47,432 nt of DNA from a virus. The stretch is taken from positions 1-47,432 of the IMG/VR virus record IMGVR_UViG_3300046680_000167; one strand, given 5' to 3'. The notes below the pieces were generated by a model that did no database searches, had not been told where the DNA came from, and saw only the letters and a list, made by a program, of their open reading frames with translations. Each line of letters begins with the position of its first letter. Position 1 is the first letter of the stretch. This document shows positions 1 to 7,403 of the stretch, piece after piece. Both the position numbers and the translations under genes were made by a program.

Positions 1-60
1 GCGTTAGAAAATTTCCGGGAAACTTTCGAAAAAACCGCAGTGGTTACGGGAGGTCGGGAT

Positions 61-402
61 ATGTCGGACAAAGATTACGAACGTGAGGCGGCGGATGTAT
101 ACGAACTCACACAAGCCGCCATGCGCGCGATTGGTACGGCGACTGGCATCGGCGGCTTGCGGCCGACAATGCAAACCGCGTTGTTGACTTCAATCGCGTC
201 GTGCGCGCTCGCGTCGGTACACATGGCGTCGCGCAAAACACAACCGCTCGACGAGCTCATGACGATCGTACGCGCGGGCGTCGAGCTTTGGGAAGGGATC
301 CTAGAATCCGCGGTCAACAGCGCATTAAAATCGCAGTCGGGTTTAGACCGCTTGATTGACTCGGTACAGCGCGCCGCGCGCGACATGGCGGGCAAGCCAT
401 GA
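61..402 (+). CDS. Small hypothetical phage protein
   Basis: Encodes about 113 residues, mostly alpha-helical by appearance, with no motif I recognise. The ATG at 61 is chosen because GGGAGG sits about seven bases upstream; an upstream in-frame start at 40 would place that ribosome binding site inside the gene. The stop overlaps the next start as ATGA, so the two are probably translationally coupled. It is the first gene of a rightward run of small genes that ends at the terminase genes. Function unknown. Confidence 0.7.
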   Translation: MSDKDYEREAADVYELTQAAMRAIGTATGIGGLRPTMQTALLTSIASCALASVHMASRKTQPLDELMTIVRAGVELWEGILESAVNSALKSQSGLDRLIDSVQRAARDMAGKP

Positions 403-647
403 TTAAAGGCATCGGCGTAAAGAACGGCCGCCCGACGCTCATGATCGGACTGTCAAAAGAAAACTGTAAACGCCTGGTCGACGGCAAACCAATCGAGTTT
501 GCGGTCAACGAAATACCCGGACTGTACGACGCCATGCTGCAAATAAAGCTGATGGACGCGTATGTAGTTATCCTCGGCGGCGATACCGAGGAAACGATCA
601 TGTCGGATATCAAGCGCGAAATGCTGTCGACGGAGCCCAAGTCATGA
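399..647 (+). CDS. Small hypothetical phage protein
   Basis: 82 residues, starting at the ATG overlapping the previous stop (ATGA) and ending in another ATGA overlap with the next gene. The sequence alternates short beta-like and helical segments (GRPTLMIGLS, YVVILGG) and has no membrane segment or cysteine cluster. It resembles the short uncharacterised proteins that precede terminase genes in many temperate phages, but I cannot assign a function. Confidence 0.7.
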   Translation: MIKGIGVKNGRPTLMIGLSKENCKRLVDGKPIEFAVNEIPGLYDAMLQIKLMDAYVVILGGDTEETIMSDIKREMLSTEPKS

Positions 648-919
648 CCGACGCGACCGACCCAACCGAGCCGCCCGTGCTGCACACACCCGACGAGTGG
701 TATGACTATTTAGACTCGCGGCCGTCGTACCGTCAGAAGATCTTAGACTGCGTTGCGCTGATAGACGCGGTTGCGGGCAAGGTCGGCTTTCACAGGGCGA
801 TCGAAGTGTTGCCCGATGCGCCGGGTGGTCGCGTCGGGTGGTTCATTTTGGGCATGACGTGGGCGCTGCTAGCGGGCGTCGAGCGCGCGCCCGTGCCGCC
901 GACGGAGGTGCCCGAGTGA
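644..919 (+). CDS. Small hypothetical protein, paralogue of the next gene
   Basis: 91 residues. The C-terminal part carries GRVGWFILGMTWALLAG, a short hydrophobic, tryptophan-containing segment that closely matches the C-terminus of the next protein (GMGCFMLGVLWALQHN). Both also have an acidic N-terminus of the type DEWYDYL/DDVAAYI followed by a helical region and a proline turn. The pair looks like an old tandem duplication. The stop overlaps the next GTG start. The hydrophobic end could contact a membrane or another protein; no known function. Confidence 0.7.
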   Translation: MTDATDPTEPPVLHTPDEWYDYLDSRPSYRQKILDCVALIDAVAGKVGFHRAIEVLPDAPGGRVGWFILGMTWALLAGVERAPVPPTEVPE

Positions 920-1137
920 CACTCGACGACGTACACTCGCCCGACGACGTCGCGGCGTATATACAGTCGCTTAGCGCCGACGAGCGCGCCGAATGGGCGC
1001 AGCACGTAAAGGCCTTCAAGGCCCGCATACGCATGGGCGGGCTTGAAGCATGCGGCACGCTACCGATGCCGCCTCGCCGTGGCATGGGTTGTTTTATGCT
1101 CGGCGTCTTATGGGCGCTGCAACACAACGCCGATTGA
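916..1137 (+). CDS. Small hypothetical protein, paralogue of the previous gene
   Basis: 73 residues from the GTG at 916, which overlaps the preceding TGA (GTGA). A longer in-frame reading back to 838 would run through the upstream gene in another frame and is rejected. The end GMGCFMLGVLWALQHN matches the corresponding segment of the 644-919 product. Its stop codon lies directly at the left arm of a 22-bp perfect inverted repeat, which marks the end of this little operon. Confidence 0.65.
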   Translation: MTLDDVHSPDDVAAYIQSLSADERAEWAQHVKAFKARIRMGGLEACGTLPMPPRRGMGCFMLGVLWALQHNAD

Positions 1138-1212
1138 CTCGGCGCAACACACGGGCGCAGCGTCCAAGCGGCAATGGTGCCGTGCCTCGACGCCCGTGTG
1201 TTGCGCCGAGTC
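1136..1212. repeat. 22-bp perfect inverted repeat with a 33-nt loop
   Basis: The left arm (1136-1157) is GACTCGGCGCAACACACGGG plus two bases; the right arm (1191-1212) is its exact reverse complement. The loop holds a second small stem (CGGCA/TGCCG around 1169-1183), giving a hairpin on a hairpin. There is no T-tract on either side, so a classical intrinsic terminator is not obvious. It lies between a stop codon and the next gene start, upstream of the terminase genes. It may be a transcript-stability element, a factor-assisted terminator, or a site in packaging or recombination. Confidence 0.8.
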
Positions 1213-1241
1213 TATATCGACTCGAGAGAGCGACAAACACC

Positions 1242-1532
1242 ATGTGCGAGCCCGGCAAGTCGTGCGACGAGTACGACAGCAACGATGTTGATATCAGTCG
1301 CGCGATCGTGAAAGCCACGATCGCGGCGTGCCGCGAGTTGGGCGGTACCGACGTGCATATGCTTACGGCGCTAGTCGCAATGCTGCATAAGCATGCCGAG
1401 GCATTTGGTCGGCCGTTTTGGCGCATGATGCTCGACCTAACAATCGCGGGCTACATGACGACGGCGACAGTCAAGATCAAACAGTTCCGCGAGGAAATAG
1501 CGGCCAAGCGGGCCGAGGCGGCGGCCGCGTGA
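1242..1532 (+). CDS. Small hypothetical helical protein
   Basis: 96 residues beginning at the ATG at 1242 (MCEPGKSCDEYD). The frame is open further upstream to 1050, but that extension would translate the inverted repeat at 1136-1212 and the preceding gene, so the internal ATG is preferred. The protein is mostly helical, ending in an Ala/Glu-rich helix. The stop overlaps the next ATG (TGATG arrangement). Function not recognised. Confidence 0.65.
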   Translation: MCEPGKSCDEYDSNDVDISRAIVKATIAACRELGGTDVHMLTALVAMLHKHAEAFGRPFWRMMLDLTIAGYMTTATVKIKQFREEIAAKRAEAAAA

Positions 1533-1864
1533 TGGCGCTCCCAACCGTCGGTTACGTAACCCTCGACGTACCGTACGCCGAGCCCGAGCCGGGCGCAGCG
1601 CTCGACAAACTGTTGGACCGCCCACACGTGCTAAGCGGGTCGGTCGAGCCGCCCGCGCCGCCGTCGGTCGTCGTGTTTGAAGCGCCGCCGCGGTACGGCC
1701 GCGAGTACGCGCGGGCGTACCAACGCGCGACCGTATGCCCGATATGCGGCGATCCCGCATGCCCTAACCGCGACGACCCGCGCAGCCCGCGCGAACGCGA
1801 GCGCGACGAGTATTACGAACGCAACTACGGTCGACAACTCTACAGTCCCAACCGAGATTATTAG
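1532..1864 (+). CDS. Hypothetical protein with a short Cys cluster
   Basis: 110 residues. A Pro/Val-rich N-terminal half is followed by a C-terminal cluster CPICGDPACPNRDD, giving a C-x2-C-x4-C pattern that could bind zinc, and then a very charged Arg/Glu/Tyr-rich tail. The start is the ATG overlapping the previous stop, and the stop is followed immediately by the next ATG. It may be a small nucleic-acid-binding protein, but the metal site has only three clear cysteines. Confidence 0.65.
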   Translation: MALPTVGYVTLDVPYAEPEPGAALDKLLDRPHVLSGSVEPPAPPSVVVFEAPPRYGREYARAYQRATVCPICGDPACPNRDDPRSPRERERDEYYERNYGRQLYSPNRDY

Positions 1865-2515
1865 ATGACCGACACCATACAAAATGAATTCGAGTCGGCC
1901 GACGGCCAAGTGCATGCAATCGACGTGACGTTGGCGCAGCGTATATACGACCACGTCAACGACATTATTAGCGCCGACGGCGAGGGAAACCCGGTGTATC
2001 GCAGCTTGCTCGCGGCGATGTTGATTGGCCGGGCGGCGGTTGAAAACCCTAACACCTCGCTCGACGAGGTTGCGGGCGACGTCATAGCGCGCGCACGGCT
2101 CTTACTACACACGTCGACCGACGGGCCGATCTTGCCCGAGCTCGACGCGTTACCGAGCGACGAGGCCCAAGCCAAGTACGACGCTTGGGTTGCGCGCTCG
2201 GCGCCCGAGATCGCCGCGGCCGCGACGCTTTACCCGCAATACACCGACGGCAAGCCGCTGTGCTGGCGCTCGACCGAGCGACCCGACCACCATTTTTTGT
2301 TGTACTCGTTTCAGATTGCCGACGACGGCGAGGTGTTAGGCATGCTCGTACACGGGCGCGATTCATCGTTACCGGGCGCGGGCGCGTACGGGCAACCGCT
2401 CAAACAGTTGATTAGGTGCGGGTGCGGTCAATGGCAATGGGCGACGCGCGAGCAAATCAAGGAAACGCGCGAGCGCATAATCAAGATCGGAAATGAGGCG
2501 GTCGCGGCGGGCTAG
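1865..2515 (+). CDS. Hypothetical phage protein
   Basis: 216 residues, with an ATG directly abutting the previous stop. The N-terminal half is helical; the C-terminal part is beta-rich and contains a CGCGQW motif (RCGCGQWQWA) followed by a charged helix. No family recognised. It is the last of the small left-end genes before the terminase-small-subunit-like gene and probably belongs to the same transcript. Confidence 0.7.
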   Translation: MTDTIQNEFESADGQVHAIDVTLAQRIYDHVNDIISADGEGNPVYRSLLAAMLIGRAAVENPNTSLDEVAGDVIARARLLLHTSTDGPILPELDALPSDEAQAKYDAWVARSAPEIAAAATLYPQYTDGKPLCWRSTERPDHHFLLYSFQIADDGEVLGMLVHGRDSSLPGAGAYGQPLKQLIRCGCGQWQWATREQIKETRERIIKIGNEAVAAG

Positions 2516-2521
2516 TGCTAG

Positions 2522-2962
2522 TTGTTGGGAGTGGCACGATCTAGTAACAAGTACACAGATGAAATTGGCGCGGCGATTATTGAGGCGGTGCGCGGCGGCG
2601 CTTTTCGTAAGCACGCCGCCGCCGCCCAAGGTGTTACCGAGTCGGCGTTAAATCATTGGTTAGTGCGCGGCCGCGAGGGTGTTGACCCCTACGCGGCTTT
2701 CGCAATTGAGCTCGACCGCGCAGTCGCCGAGGATGCGATACGCAACCAGTCGATAATCAACGCGGCGGCGGCGGGCCTAACAGGTCGGCCCGCGGGCGAT
2801 TGGCGTGCGGCCGCTTGGTGCTTGGAACGCAAACACCCGACGCTGTACGGCGCGCGGCAAGTCGTATCGACGCCCGCACCACCCGCCGAGGTCGAGCCCG
2901 CCGCACCCGCACCCGTCGAGCGCGCACCCGCGGTTTACAGTCCGTTTAAGGCCAACGCATGA
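2522..2962 (+). CDS. Terminase small subunit-like DNA-binding protein
   Basis: About 146 residues. The N-terminal region reads as a helix-turn-helix (FRKHAAAAQGVTESALNHW) followed by a helical segment and the motif GDWRAAAWCLERKHPTLYG. That layout is typical of phage small terminase subunits, which recognise the packaging site and load the large subunit. The C-terminal tail is Pro/Ala-rich and disordered-looking. The start is uncertain: TTG at 2522 or GTG at 2531 (the latter directly after GGGAG). The gene is two genes upstream of the large terminase. The HTH protein at 3216-3797 is a competing candidate for the same role. Confidence 0.65.
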   Translation: MLGVARSSNKYTDEIGAAIIEAVRGGAFRKHAAAAQGVTESALNHWLVRGREGVDPYAAFAIELDRAVAEDAIRNQSIINAAAAGLTGRPAGDWRAAAWCLERKHPTLYGARQVVSTPAPPAEVEPAAPAPVERAPAVYSPFKANA

Positions 2963-3222
2963 GAGTCAACGGGTACACGGAAATACGAGTCAACGGCTTA
3001 ATCGGCGAGCACTGTTGGCGCATGCTCGCGAGCATAAACGCGGCGGCCGATGCGTACGTATGGGCCGACGAGGATTACAAGGGTCGCGTGCGTACGGCCG
3101 CGATCAAGCTCGGCGGTTGGGCGTTAGCGCTGTTAGAAGATCAAGCCGACGACGACGTCGAGCGGCCGCACCCGACCAAGCCTTGGGTCATATCCAGTAA
3201 CCCCCACATGTCCCGATGGTAG
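2959..3222 (+). CDS. Small hypothetical protein
   Basis: 87 residues; the ATG overlaps the preceding stop (ATGA) and the 3' end overlaps the next start by seven bases. The sequence is helical in the middle (MLASINAAADAYVWADEDYK) and ends with a short polar tail. It sits between the terminase-small-subunit-like gene and an HTH protein, so it belongs to the packaging cluster by position, but no domain is recognised. Confidence 0.65.
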   Translation: MRVNGYTEIRVNGLIGEHCWRMLASINAAADAYVWADEDYKGRVRTAAIKLGGWALALLEDQADDDVERPHPTKPWVISSNPHMSRW

Positions 3223-3797
3223 ACGCGTCGCCGCCCGTAGTGACGTCAGAGGGCCAACGCATGCTGTTGTGCGTACAAGGGTCGCTGTCGGCCATCGCGC
3301 GCGAGCTCGGGATCAAGTCGGTCAACTCGGTAAGCGAGTGGCGACGGGGTGCAAAAACACCGTCAATCGAAGCGCGTTATCGCATGCAGGAGGCTTTCGG
3401 CATACCGGCCGCGGCGTGGCAAGTCGCGCCCGGCTCGACCGTGGCGCTAACCACGCCCGACCAACCCAAGCCGACCGTACGCGGCACGACGCTCGACGAC
3501 TGTTTGAAGCTTTGGGATCAACTTGAGTCGGCGCGCGCACAGTCGGGCCTTGCAGCGTCCGAGCGCGTGCGACTGTCGGACGCCGCGTCCAAAGTATTAG
3601 CGTTGCGCGCACGCTTAGAGGGCGCGGCCGAGTTGTCGGAGGATCGATATGTATTCGAGCATCCGGCTTGGCGACGACTCAAGCGGCTACTATTAGACGC
3701 ACTTGAACCATACCCGGCCGCGGGCTTGGCTGTTAGAAAAGCAATTGCATCCGCGCCGCGTGCTAGCTTGACCGCTAGTGACAACGACGAGGATTGA
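3216..3797 (+). CDS. HTH DNA-binding protein of the packaging cluster
   Basis: 193 residues. Residues about 20-65 form an XRE-type helix-turn-helix (LSAIARELG, then VSEWRRGAKTPSIEAR). The rest is a long helical region rich in Arg/Ala with an acidic end. It overlaps the start of the large terminase gene by 20 bases, so translation is probably coupled. It may be the true small terminase subunit or a specificity factor for packaging, or a regulator of late genes. Its HTH resembles that of the small protein at 5460-5699, sharing VSEW, a following glycine/proline turn, and GI-x4-W. Confidence 0.7.
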   Translation: MVDASPPVVTSEGQRMLLCVQGSLSAIARELGIKSVNSVSEWRRGAKTPSIEARYRMQEAFGIPAAAWQVAPGSTVALTTPDQPKPTVRGTTLDDCLKLWDQLESARAQSGLAASERVRLSDAASKVLALRARLEGAAELSEDRYVFEHPAWRRLKRLLLDALEPYPAAGLAVRKAIASAPRASLTASDNDED

Positions 3798-5463
3798 TCA
3801 CGAGGTCACACGACGTCGTTACCAACGCGCCGAGCCGACGCTCGCGACGTTTGGTGACGACTTTGATCGTGCGCTAGAGCTGCAACTCTCGACGACGTTG
3901 CATATCAAGTTTCCTAATCCCGAGTACCAACAAGATCCCGAGCGGTTTTTTGTTGAGGTGTTAGGGGTGCAGCCGTGGTCTAAACAGGTCGAGATCCTAA
4001 ACGCTGTGCGAGATAATGCGCGCGTTGCGATCGCGAGCGGGCATAAAGTCAGTAAGTCGCACACGGCCGCGGGTATCGCGCTTTGGTTTTATTGCAGCTT
4101 TCCCGACGCGCGCGTTGTTATGACGTCGACCACGTCGCGCCAAGTCGACCAAATACTTTGGCGCGAGCTCCGAATGATGCGCGCGCGGTCGGGTCGGTGC
4201 GTGCCGTGCAAGCTGCAAGACCCAAGCGGCTTGATCATCAAACGCCCGTGCCCGCACTCGGCGTTGATAGACGGCGAGCAAGGCGACTTGGCGCGTACCG
4301 GGCTCAAGTCAGACGACTTTCGAGAGATCGTCGGCTTCACTGCCAAAGAAGCCGAGGCGGTCGCGGGCATATCGGGCTTGCATTTGTTGTACATCGCCGA
4401 CGAGGCGTCGGGCATTGATAATACGATCTTTGAGGCTATCGACGGCAACCGCGCGGGCGGCGCTAAGATTGTCATGTTTAGCAACCCGACCCGTAACGAG
4501 GGCGAGTTCTTTGATGCGTTCACTAGCAAGTCGCGCTTTTACTTTACGCTGCGCATATCGTCCGAGGAAACGCCCAACGCTGTAAGCGGTAAGATACTCA
4601 TACCCGGGCTTGCTACACGCGATTGGATAGAAGAAAAGAAACTCGAATGGGGTGAAGACAGCCCTATGTACCGTATCCGCGTCAAGGGCGAGCACGCGGT
4701 ATATGAAGACGCAAAGATATTTAGCATCCATTTGATTGCAGAGTCCGAGCAACGTTGGGCCGACACGGCCGACGCCGGGCGGCTGTACATCGGCATTGAC
4801 CCCGCTGGTGAAACTGGACTCGGCGACGACTCGGCGTTTTGTGTACGGCGCGGGTTTAAGATGTTGGCGTTGCGCACGCACCGCGGGCTCAACGACGAGC
4901 AACACTTAGTGCAGCTGTTGCTACTGATACAAGAGTTTGCCTTGCCGCGGGAAACGCCCGTCGTCGTCGTCGACCGCGACGGGTTGATCGGCTCGACCTT
5001 GTTTGGCCGACTGCGCGCGTACGTAAACGAGCCGCCGCACGCCCAAGCGTTTGACGTGGCGTCCGTACGCGCATCGGACCGAGCGCACCGCCGCCCGCAC
5101 GTTTACGACCGCATGCGCGACGAGCTCGCCGCCAACCTCGAACAATGGTTTAGAGACGGCGGCGCAATCTTAGAAGACGCTCGACTTGCGCACGAGCTCC
5201 ATTCAATGGAATTCGCCCAAGCGATCAACGGCCGGATCAAACTCATTCCCAAAGACAAATTGCGCAAAATGCTCGGACGCTCGCCCGACCGTTACGACTC
5301 GCTCGCGTTGTCGTGTTGGGAGCCGTTGAGCCTGCAAGCCGGCTTTGACGTTGCCGCCCGCGTAGTGGCCGCCCGCGAGGCCGCACGGCACAACTCGCTC
5401 AACACGCCGGCCGCCCGCGTCGTCGACCCTTACTCGGGCATGAATGCCTTCAAACGCAAATGA
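3778..5463 (+). CDS. terL: Terminase large subunit
   Basis: 561 residues, starting at GTG 3778. This is the ATPase-nuclease motor that packages DNA into the prohead. The Walker A-like loop is SGHKVSKS at about residue 86, slightly unusual in sequence but keeping the lysine and serine. Walker B is LLYIADEA near residue 204. The RNase-H-like nuclease domain begins at YIGIDPAG near residue 337 and continues with VVVVDRDG and a C-terminal RYDSLALS, supplying the acidic metal ligands. Length and motif order fit a full-length enzyme. It is followed, with four bases of overlap, by a tiny HTH gene and then the portal gene. Confidence 0.93.
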   Translation: MTTTRIDHEVTRRRYQRAEPTLATFGDDFDRALELQLSTTLHIKFPNPEYQQDPERFFVEVLGVQPWSKQVEILNAVRDNARVAIASGHKVSKSHTAAGIALWFYCSFPDARVVMTSTTSRQVDQILWRELRMMRARSGRCVPCKLQDPSGLIIKRPCPHSALIDGEQGDLARTGLKSDDFREIVGFTAKEAEAVAGISGLHLLYIADEASGIDNTIFEAIDGNRAGGAKIVMFSNPTRNEGEFFDAFTSKSRFYFTLRISSEETPNAVSGKILIPGLATRDWIEEKKLEWGEDSPMYRIRVKGEHAVYEDAKIFSIHLIAESEQRWADTADAGRLYIGIDPAGETGLGDDSAFCVRRGFKMLALRTHRGLNDEQHLVQLLLLIQEFALPRETPVVVVDRDGLIGSTLFGRLRAYVNEPPHAQAFDVASVRASDRAHRRPHVYDRMRDELAANLEQWFRDGGAILEDARLAHELHSMEFAQAINGRIKLIPKDKLRKMLGRSPDRYDSLALSCWEPLSLQAGFDVAARVVAAREAARHNSLNTPAARVVDPYSGMNAFKRK

Positions 5464-5699
5464 CCCGCGGGCGTCGGCTTCTAATGGCACTCGTCGAGCG
5501 TACCGAGCGGCGGGCTATCGCGGCGCGCTGCGCTGTGTCGCCGTCGTGCGTAAGCGAGTGGTTGTCGGGCGATGCGCGGCCGTGCCCGCGTGCGCAAGTT
5601 GAGCTGTGTCGGTCATACGGCATAGCGATCGACGATTGGCGCACACCGCATACACGATCGCCGTTAGGATCAAGTATTAGATTCGCCGCGCGCGCGTAA
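5460..5699 (+). CDS. Small HTH protein between terminase and portal
   Basis: 79 residues, nearly all of it a helix-turn-helix: RRAIAARCAVSPSCVSEWLS followed by a second helix and GIAIDDW. The start ATG overlaps the large terminase stop. The fold looks like a Cro/XRE-type domain related to the N-terminus of the 3216-3797 product. A DNA-binding protein inserted between terminase and portal could be a regulator or a packaging accessory factor. The 20-base gap after it has no obvious ribosome binding site for the portal gene. Confidence 0.65.
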   Translation: MTRGRRLLMALVERTERRAIAARCAVSPSCVSEWLSGDARPCPRAQVELCRSYGIAIDDWRTPHTRSPLGSSIRFAARA

Positions 5700-5720
5700 A
5701 TAGCGTGCTTTCTTCTGTGC

Positions 5721-7403
5721 GTGGCGAATGCACTGCAAAGCGTTGTCGGTCGACTGTTAGGTATTAGTACCTATCAAGCCGAGCCCGCGATTACCGTGCC
5801 CGAGGGTACCGACCTCGACGACTCGATAGTCGTAAAGCTACGAAAGCTGTTGGGCGGCCAACTGCAATTACCGTCGTACTCGCAGACTAAATGGTACCTC
5901 GACGACCTCGATAGCGCCGAGCACAACGCCGACACGGGCGACTTGCGATTGGCCGGCCGGCTCATGTCGGCCGCTCGACGCGACGGTGTTATCGGCGGCG
6001 TGCTTAGTACCCGCACGGGCGGGCTAGTACGGTTGCCGCGACGCTTTCGTGGCGATCCCGAGATCGTCAAAGCGTTGGAACTCGGCAACGACTCTGTACG
6101 GTCGGTCTTTGACGAGATGTTCCCGCCGTCGGAACTCGCATTGCTAGCCGCCGACGGGTTGCTGTTGGGCGTCGGAGTCGGCGAGCTGTTGCCGGTCAAG
6201 GGTCGCGACTACCCGGTGTTTTGTCGGTACGACCCGCAATATCTCCAATACGTATGGTCAGAAAACCAATGGTATTATTTGAGCGCGGTTGGACGGCTCA
6301 AGATAACGCCCGGTAACGGCCGTTGGATATTGCACACGCCGGGCGGTCGCATCGCGCCATGGCAAACAGGTATTTGGCGCGCGATCGGCCGCGCATATAT
6401 CCGTAAGGATCATGCGAATTGGCATAAGGATCTTTGGGAGGCCAAGCTAGCAAATCCCGCCCGCGTCGCCGTCGCACCGCAAGGTGCCAGCGAGCAACAA
6501 AAAGATAGTTGGTTTCAGGCTGTCATGGCCTGGGGTGTCAACACCGTATTCGGTATGACGCCGGGCTATGACGTCAAACTGATTGAATCCAACGGCCGCG
6601 GGTATGATTGTTTTGTAAAGACGATCGCCGACCAAAATACCGAGGCAATCATTTCGATTGCCGGCCAAACGGTAACGACCAACGGCGGCGACGCGGCTTT
6701 CCAGAACTCGGATATCCACAAAACGATCCGCGCCGACCTGATCAAGGAAACGGCCGACGGGCTGGCGTACACGCTCAACACACAAGGCATAACGATTTTC
6801 ATCGCGGGCCGGTACGGCGTCGACGCAATCGATAGCCGCCCGTGCGTAATGGAATACGACGTCACGCCGCCCAAAGACCGCAACGCCGAGGCGATTAGTA
6901 TGGTGTCGGTTGGTAATGCTATCAGCGGCCTAACAACCGCGTTGGCGTCGGCGGGCATGCAGCTCGACGTCGCGCGGCTTTGTGAACAATTCGCGATCCC
7001 GCTGGTTACGACCGACGGCGCCGATACAAACGAGCTCGAAACGGGCAAGCCCAAGCTGCGCCTATTGCAAGGCGGCGGCGGCACGGCCGAGGGCGGTGGC
7101 GTTGCGGCTAGCGCAACCGACGCGGCGATAGCGGGCGGCCAACCCGCGGCCGACACGGCTCTTAACGGCGCGCAAGTCGTGTCGCTCTTACAGGTGGTCG
7201 AGTCGACCGCGGCCGGCAAGTTGCCGCGCGAGGCGGCGATCGGGATCATGAAACGCGCTTTCCTCGTAACCGACGAGCAAGCCGACGACTTGTTAGGCAC
7301 GGTCGGCAAGGGGTTTGTACCCGCTAGCGACGCGCCGCCCGAGCGCGACACGCCGCCCGCACCGCCCGAGCCGACGCCTACCGACGACGAGGTTGCGGCA
7401 TGA
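5721..7403 (+). CDS. Portal protein, Mu gp29 / DUF935-like
   Basis: 560 residues from a GTG start. Portal proteins form the dodecameric ring through which DNA enters and leaves the capsid. Family features seen: an N-terminal segment with AEHNADTGDLRLAGRLM and RRDGVIGGVLSTRTGGL, a central region with DGLLLGVGVGELL and ILHTPGGRIAPWQ, and the segment IISIAGQTVTTNGGDAAFQ, which matches the conserved DUF935 core. The C-terminus is Pro/Asp-rich. Position directly after the terminase and before a capsid protease fits. No strong Shine-Dalgarno sequence is visible upstream. Confidence 0.88.
   Translation: MANALQSVVGRLLGISTYQAEPAITVPEGTDLDDSIVVKLRKLLGGQLQLPSYSQTKWYLDDLDSAEHNADTGDLRLAGRLMSAARRDGVIGGVLSTRTGGLVRLPRRFRGDPEIVKALELGNDSVRSVFDEMFPPSELALLAADGLLLGVGVGELLPVKGRDYPVFCRYDPQYLQYVWSENQWYYLSAVGRLKITPGNGRWILHTPGGRIAPWQTGIWRAIGRAYIRKDHANWHKDLWEAKLANPARVAVAPQGASEQQKDSWFQAVMAWGVNTVFGMTPGYDVKLIESNGRGYDCFVKTIADQNTEAIISIAGQTVTTNGGDAAFQNSDIHKTIRADLIKETADGLAYTLNTQGITIFIAGRYGVDAIDSRPCVMEYDVTPPKDRNAEAISMVSVGNAISGLTTALASAGMQLDVARLCEQFAIPLVTTDGADTNELETGKPKLRLLQGGGGTAEGGGVAASATDAAIAGGQPAADTALNGAQVVSLLQVVESTAAGKLPREAAIGIMKRAFLVTDEQADDLLGTVGKGFVPASDAPPERDTPPAPPEPTPTDDEVAA

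Noticed and set aside
1242-1532. Longer version of this gene from 1050
   Set aside because: It would translate through the 22-bp inverted repeat and the previous gene in a second frame; composition of the extra part is shadow-like.
4309-4905. 198-codon leftward frame opposite the terminase gene
   Set aside because: No ribosome binding site and no family features; the sense strand encodes a clear terminase.
6447-7351. Possible leftward gene opposite the portal
   Set aside because: No motif or start signal; the portal reading has full family features on the other strand.
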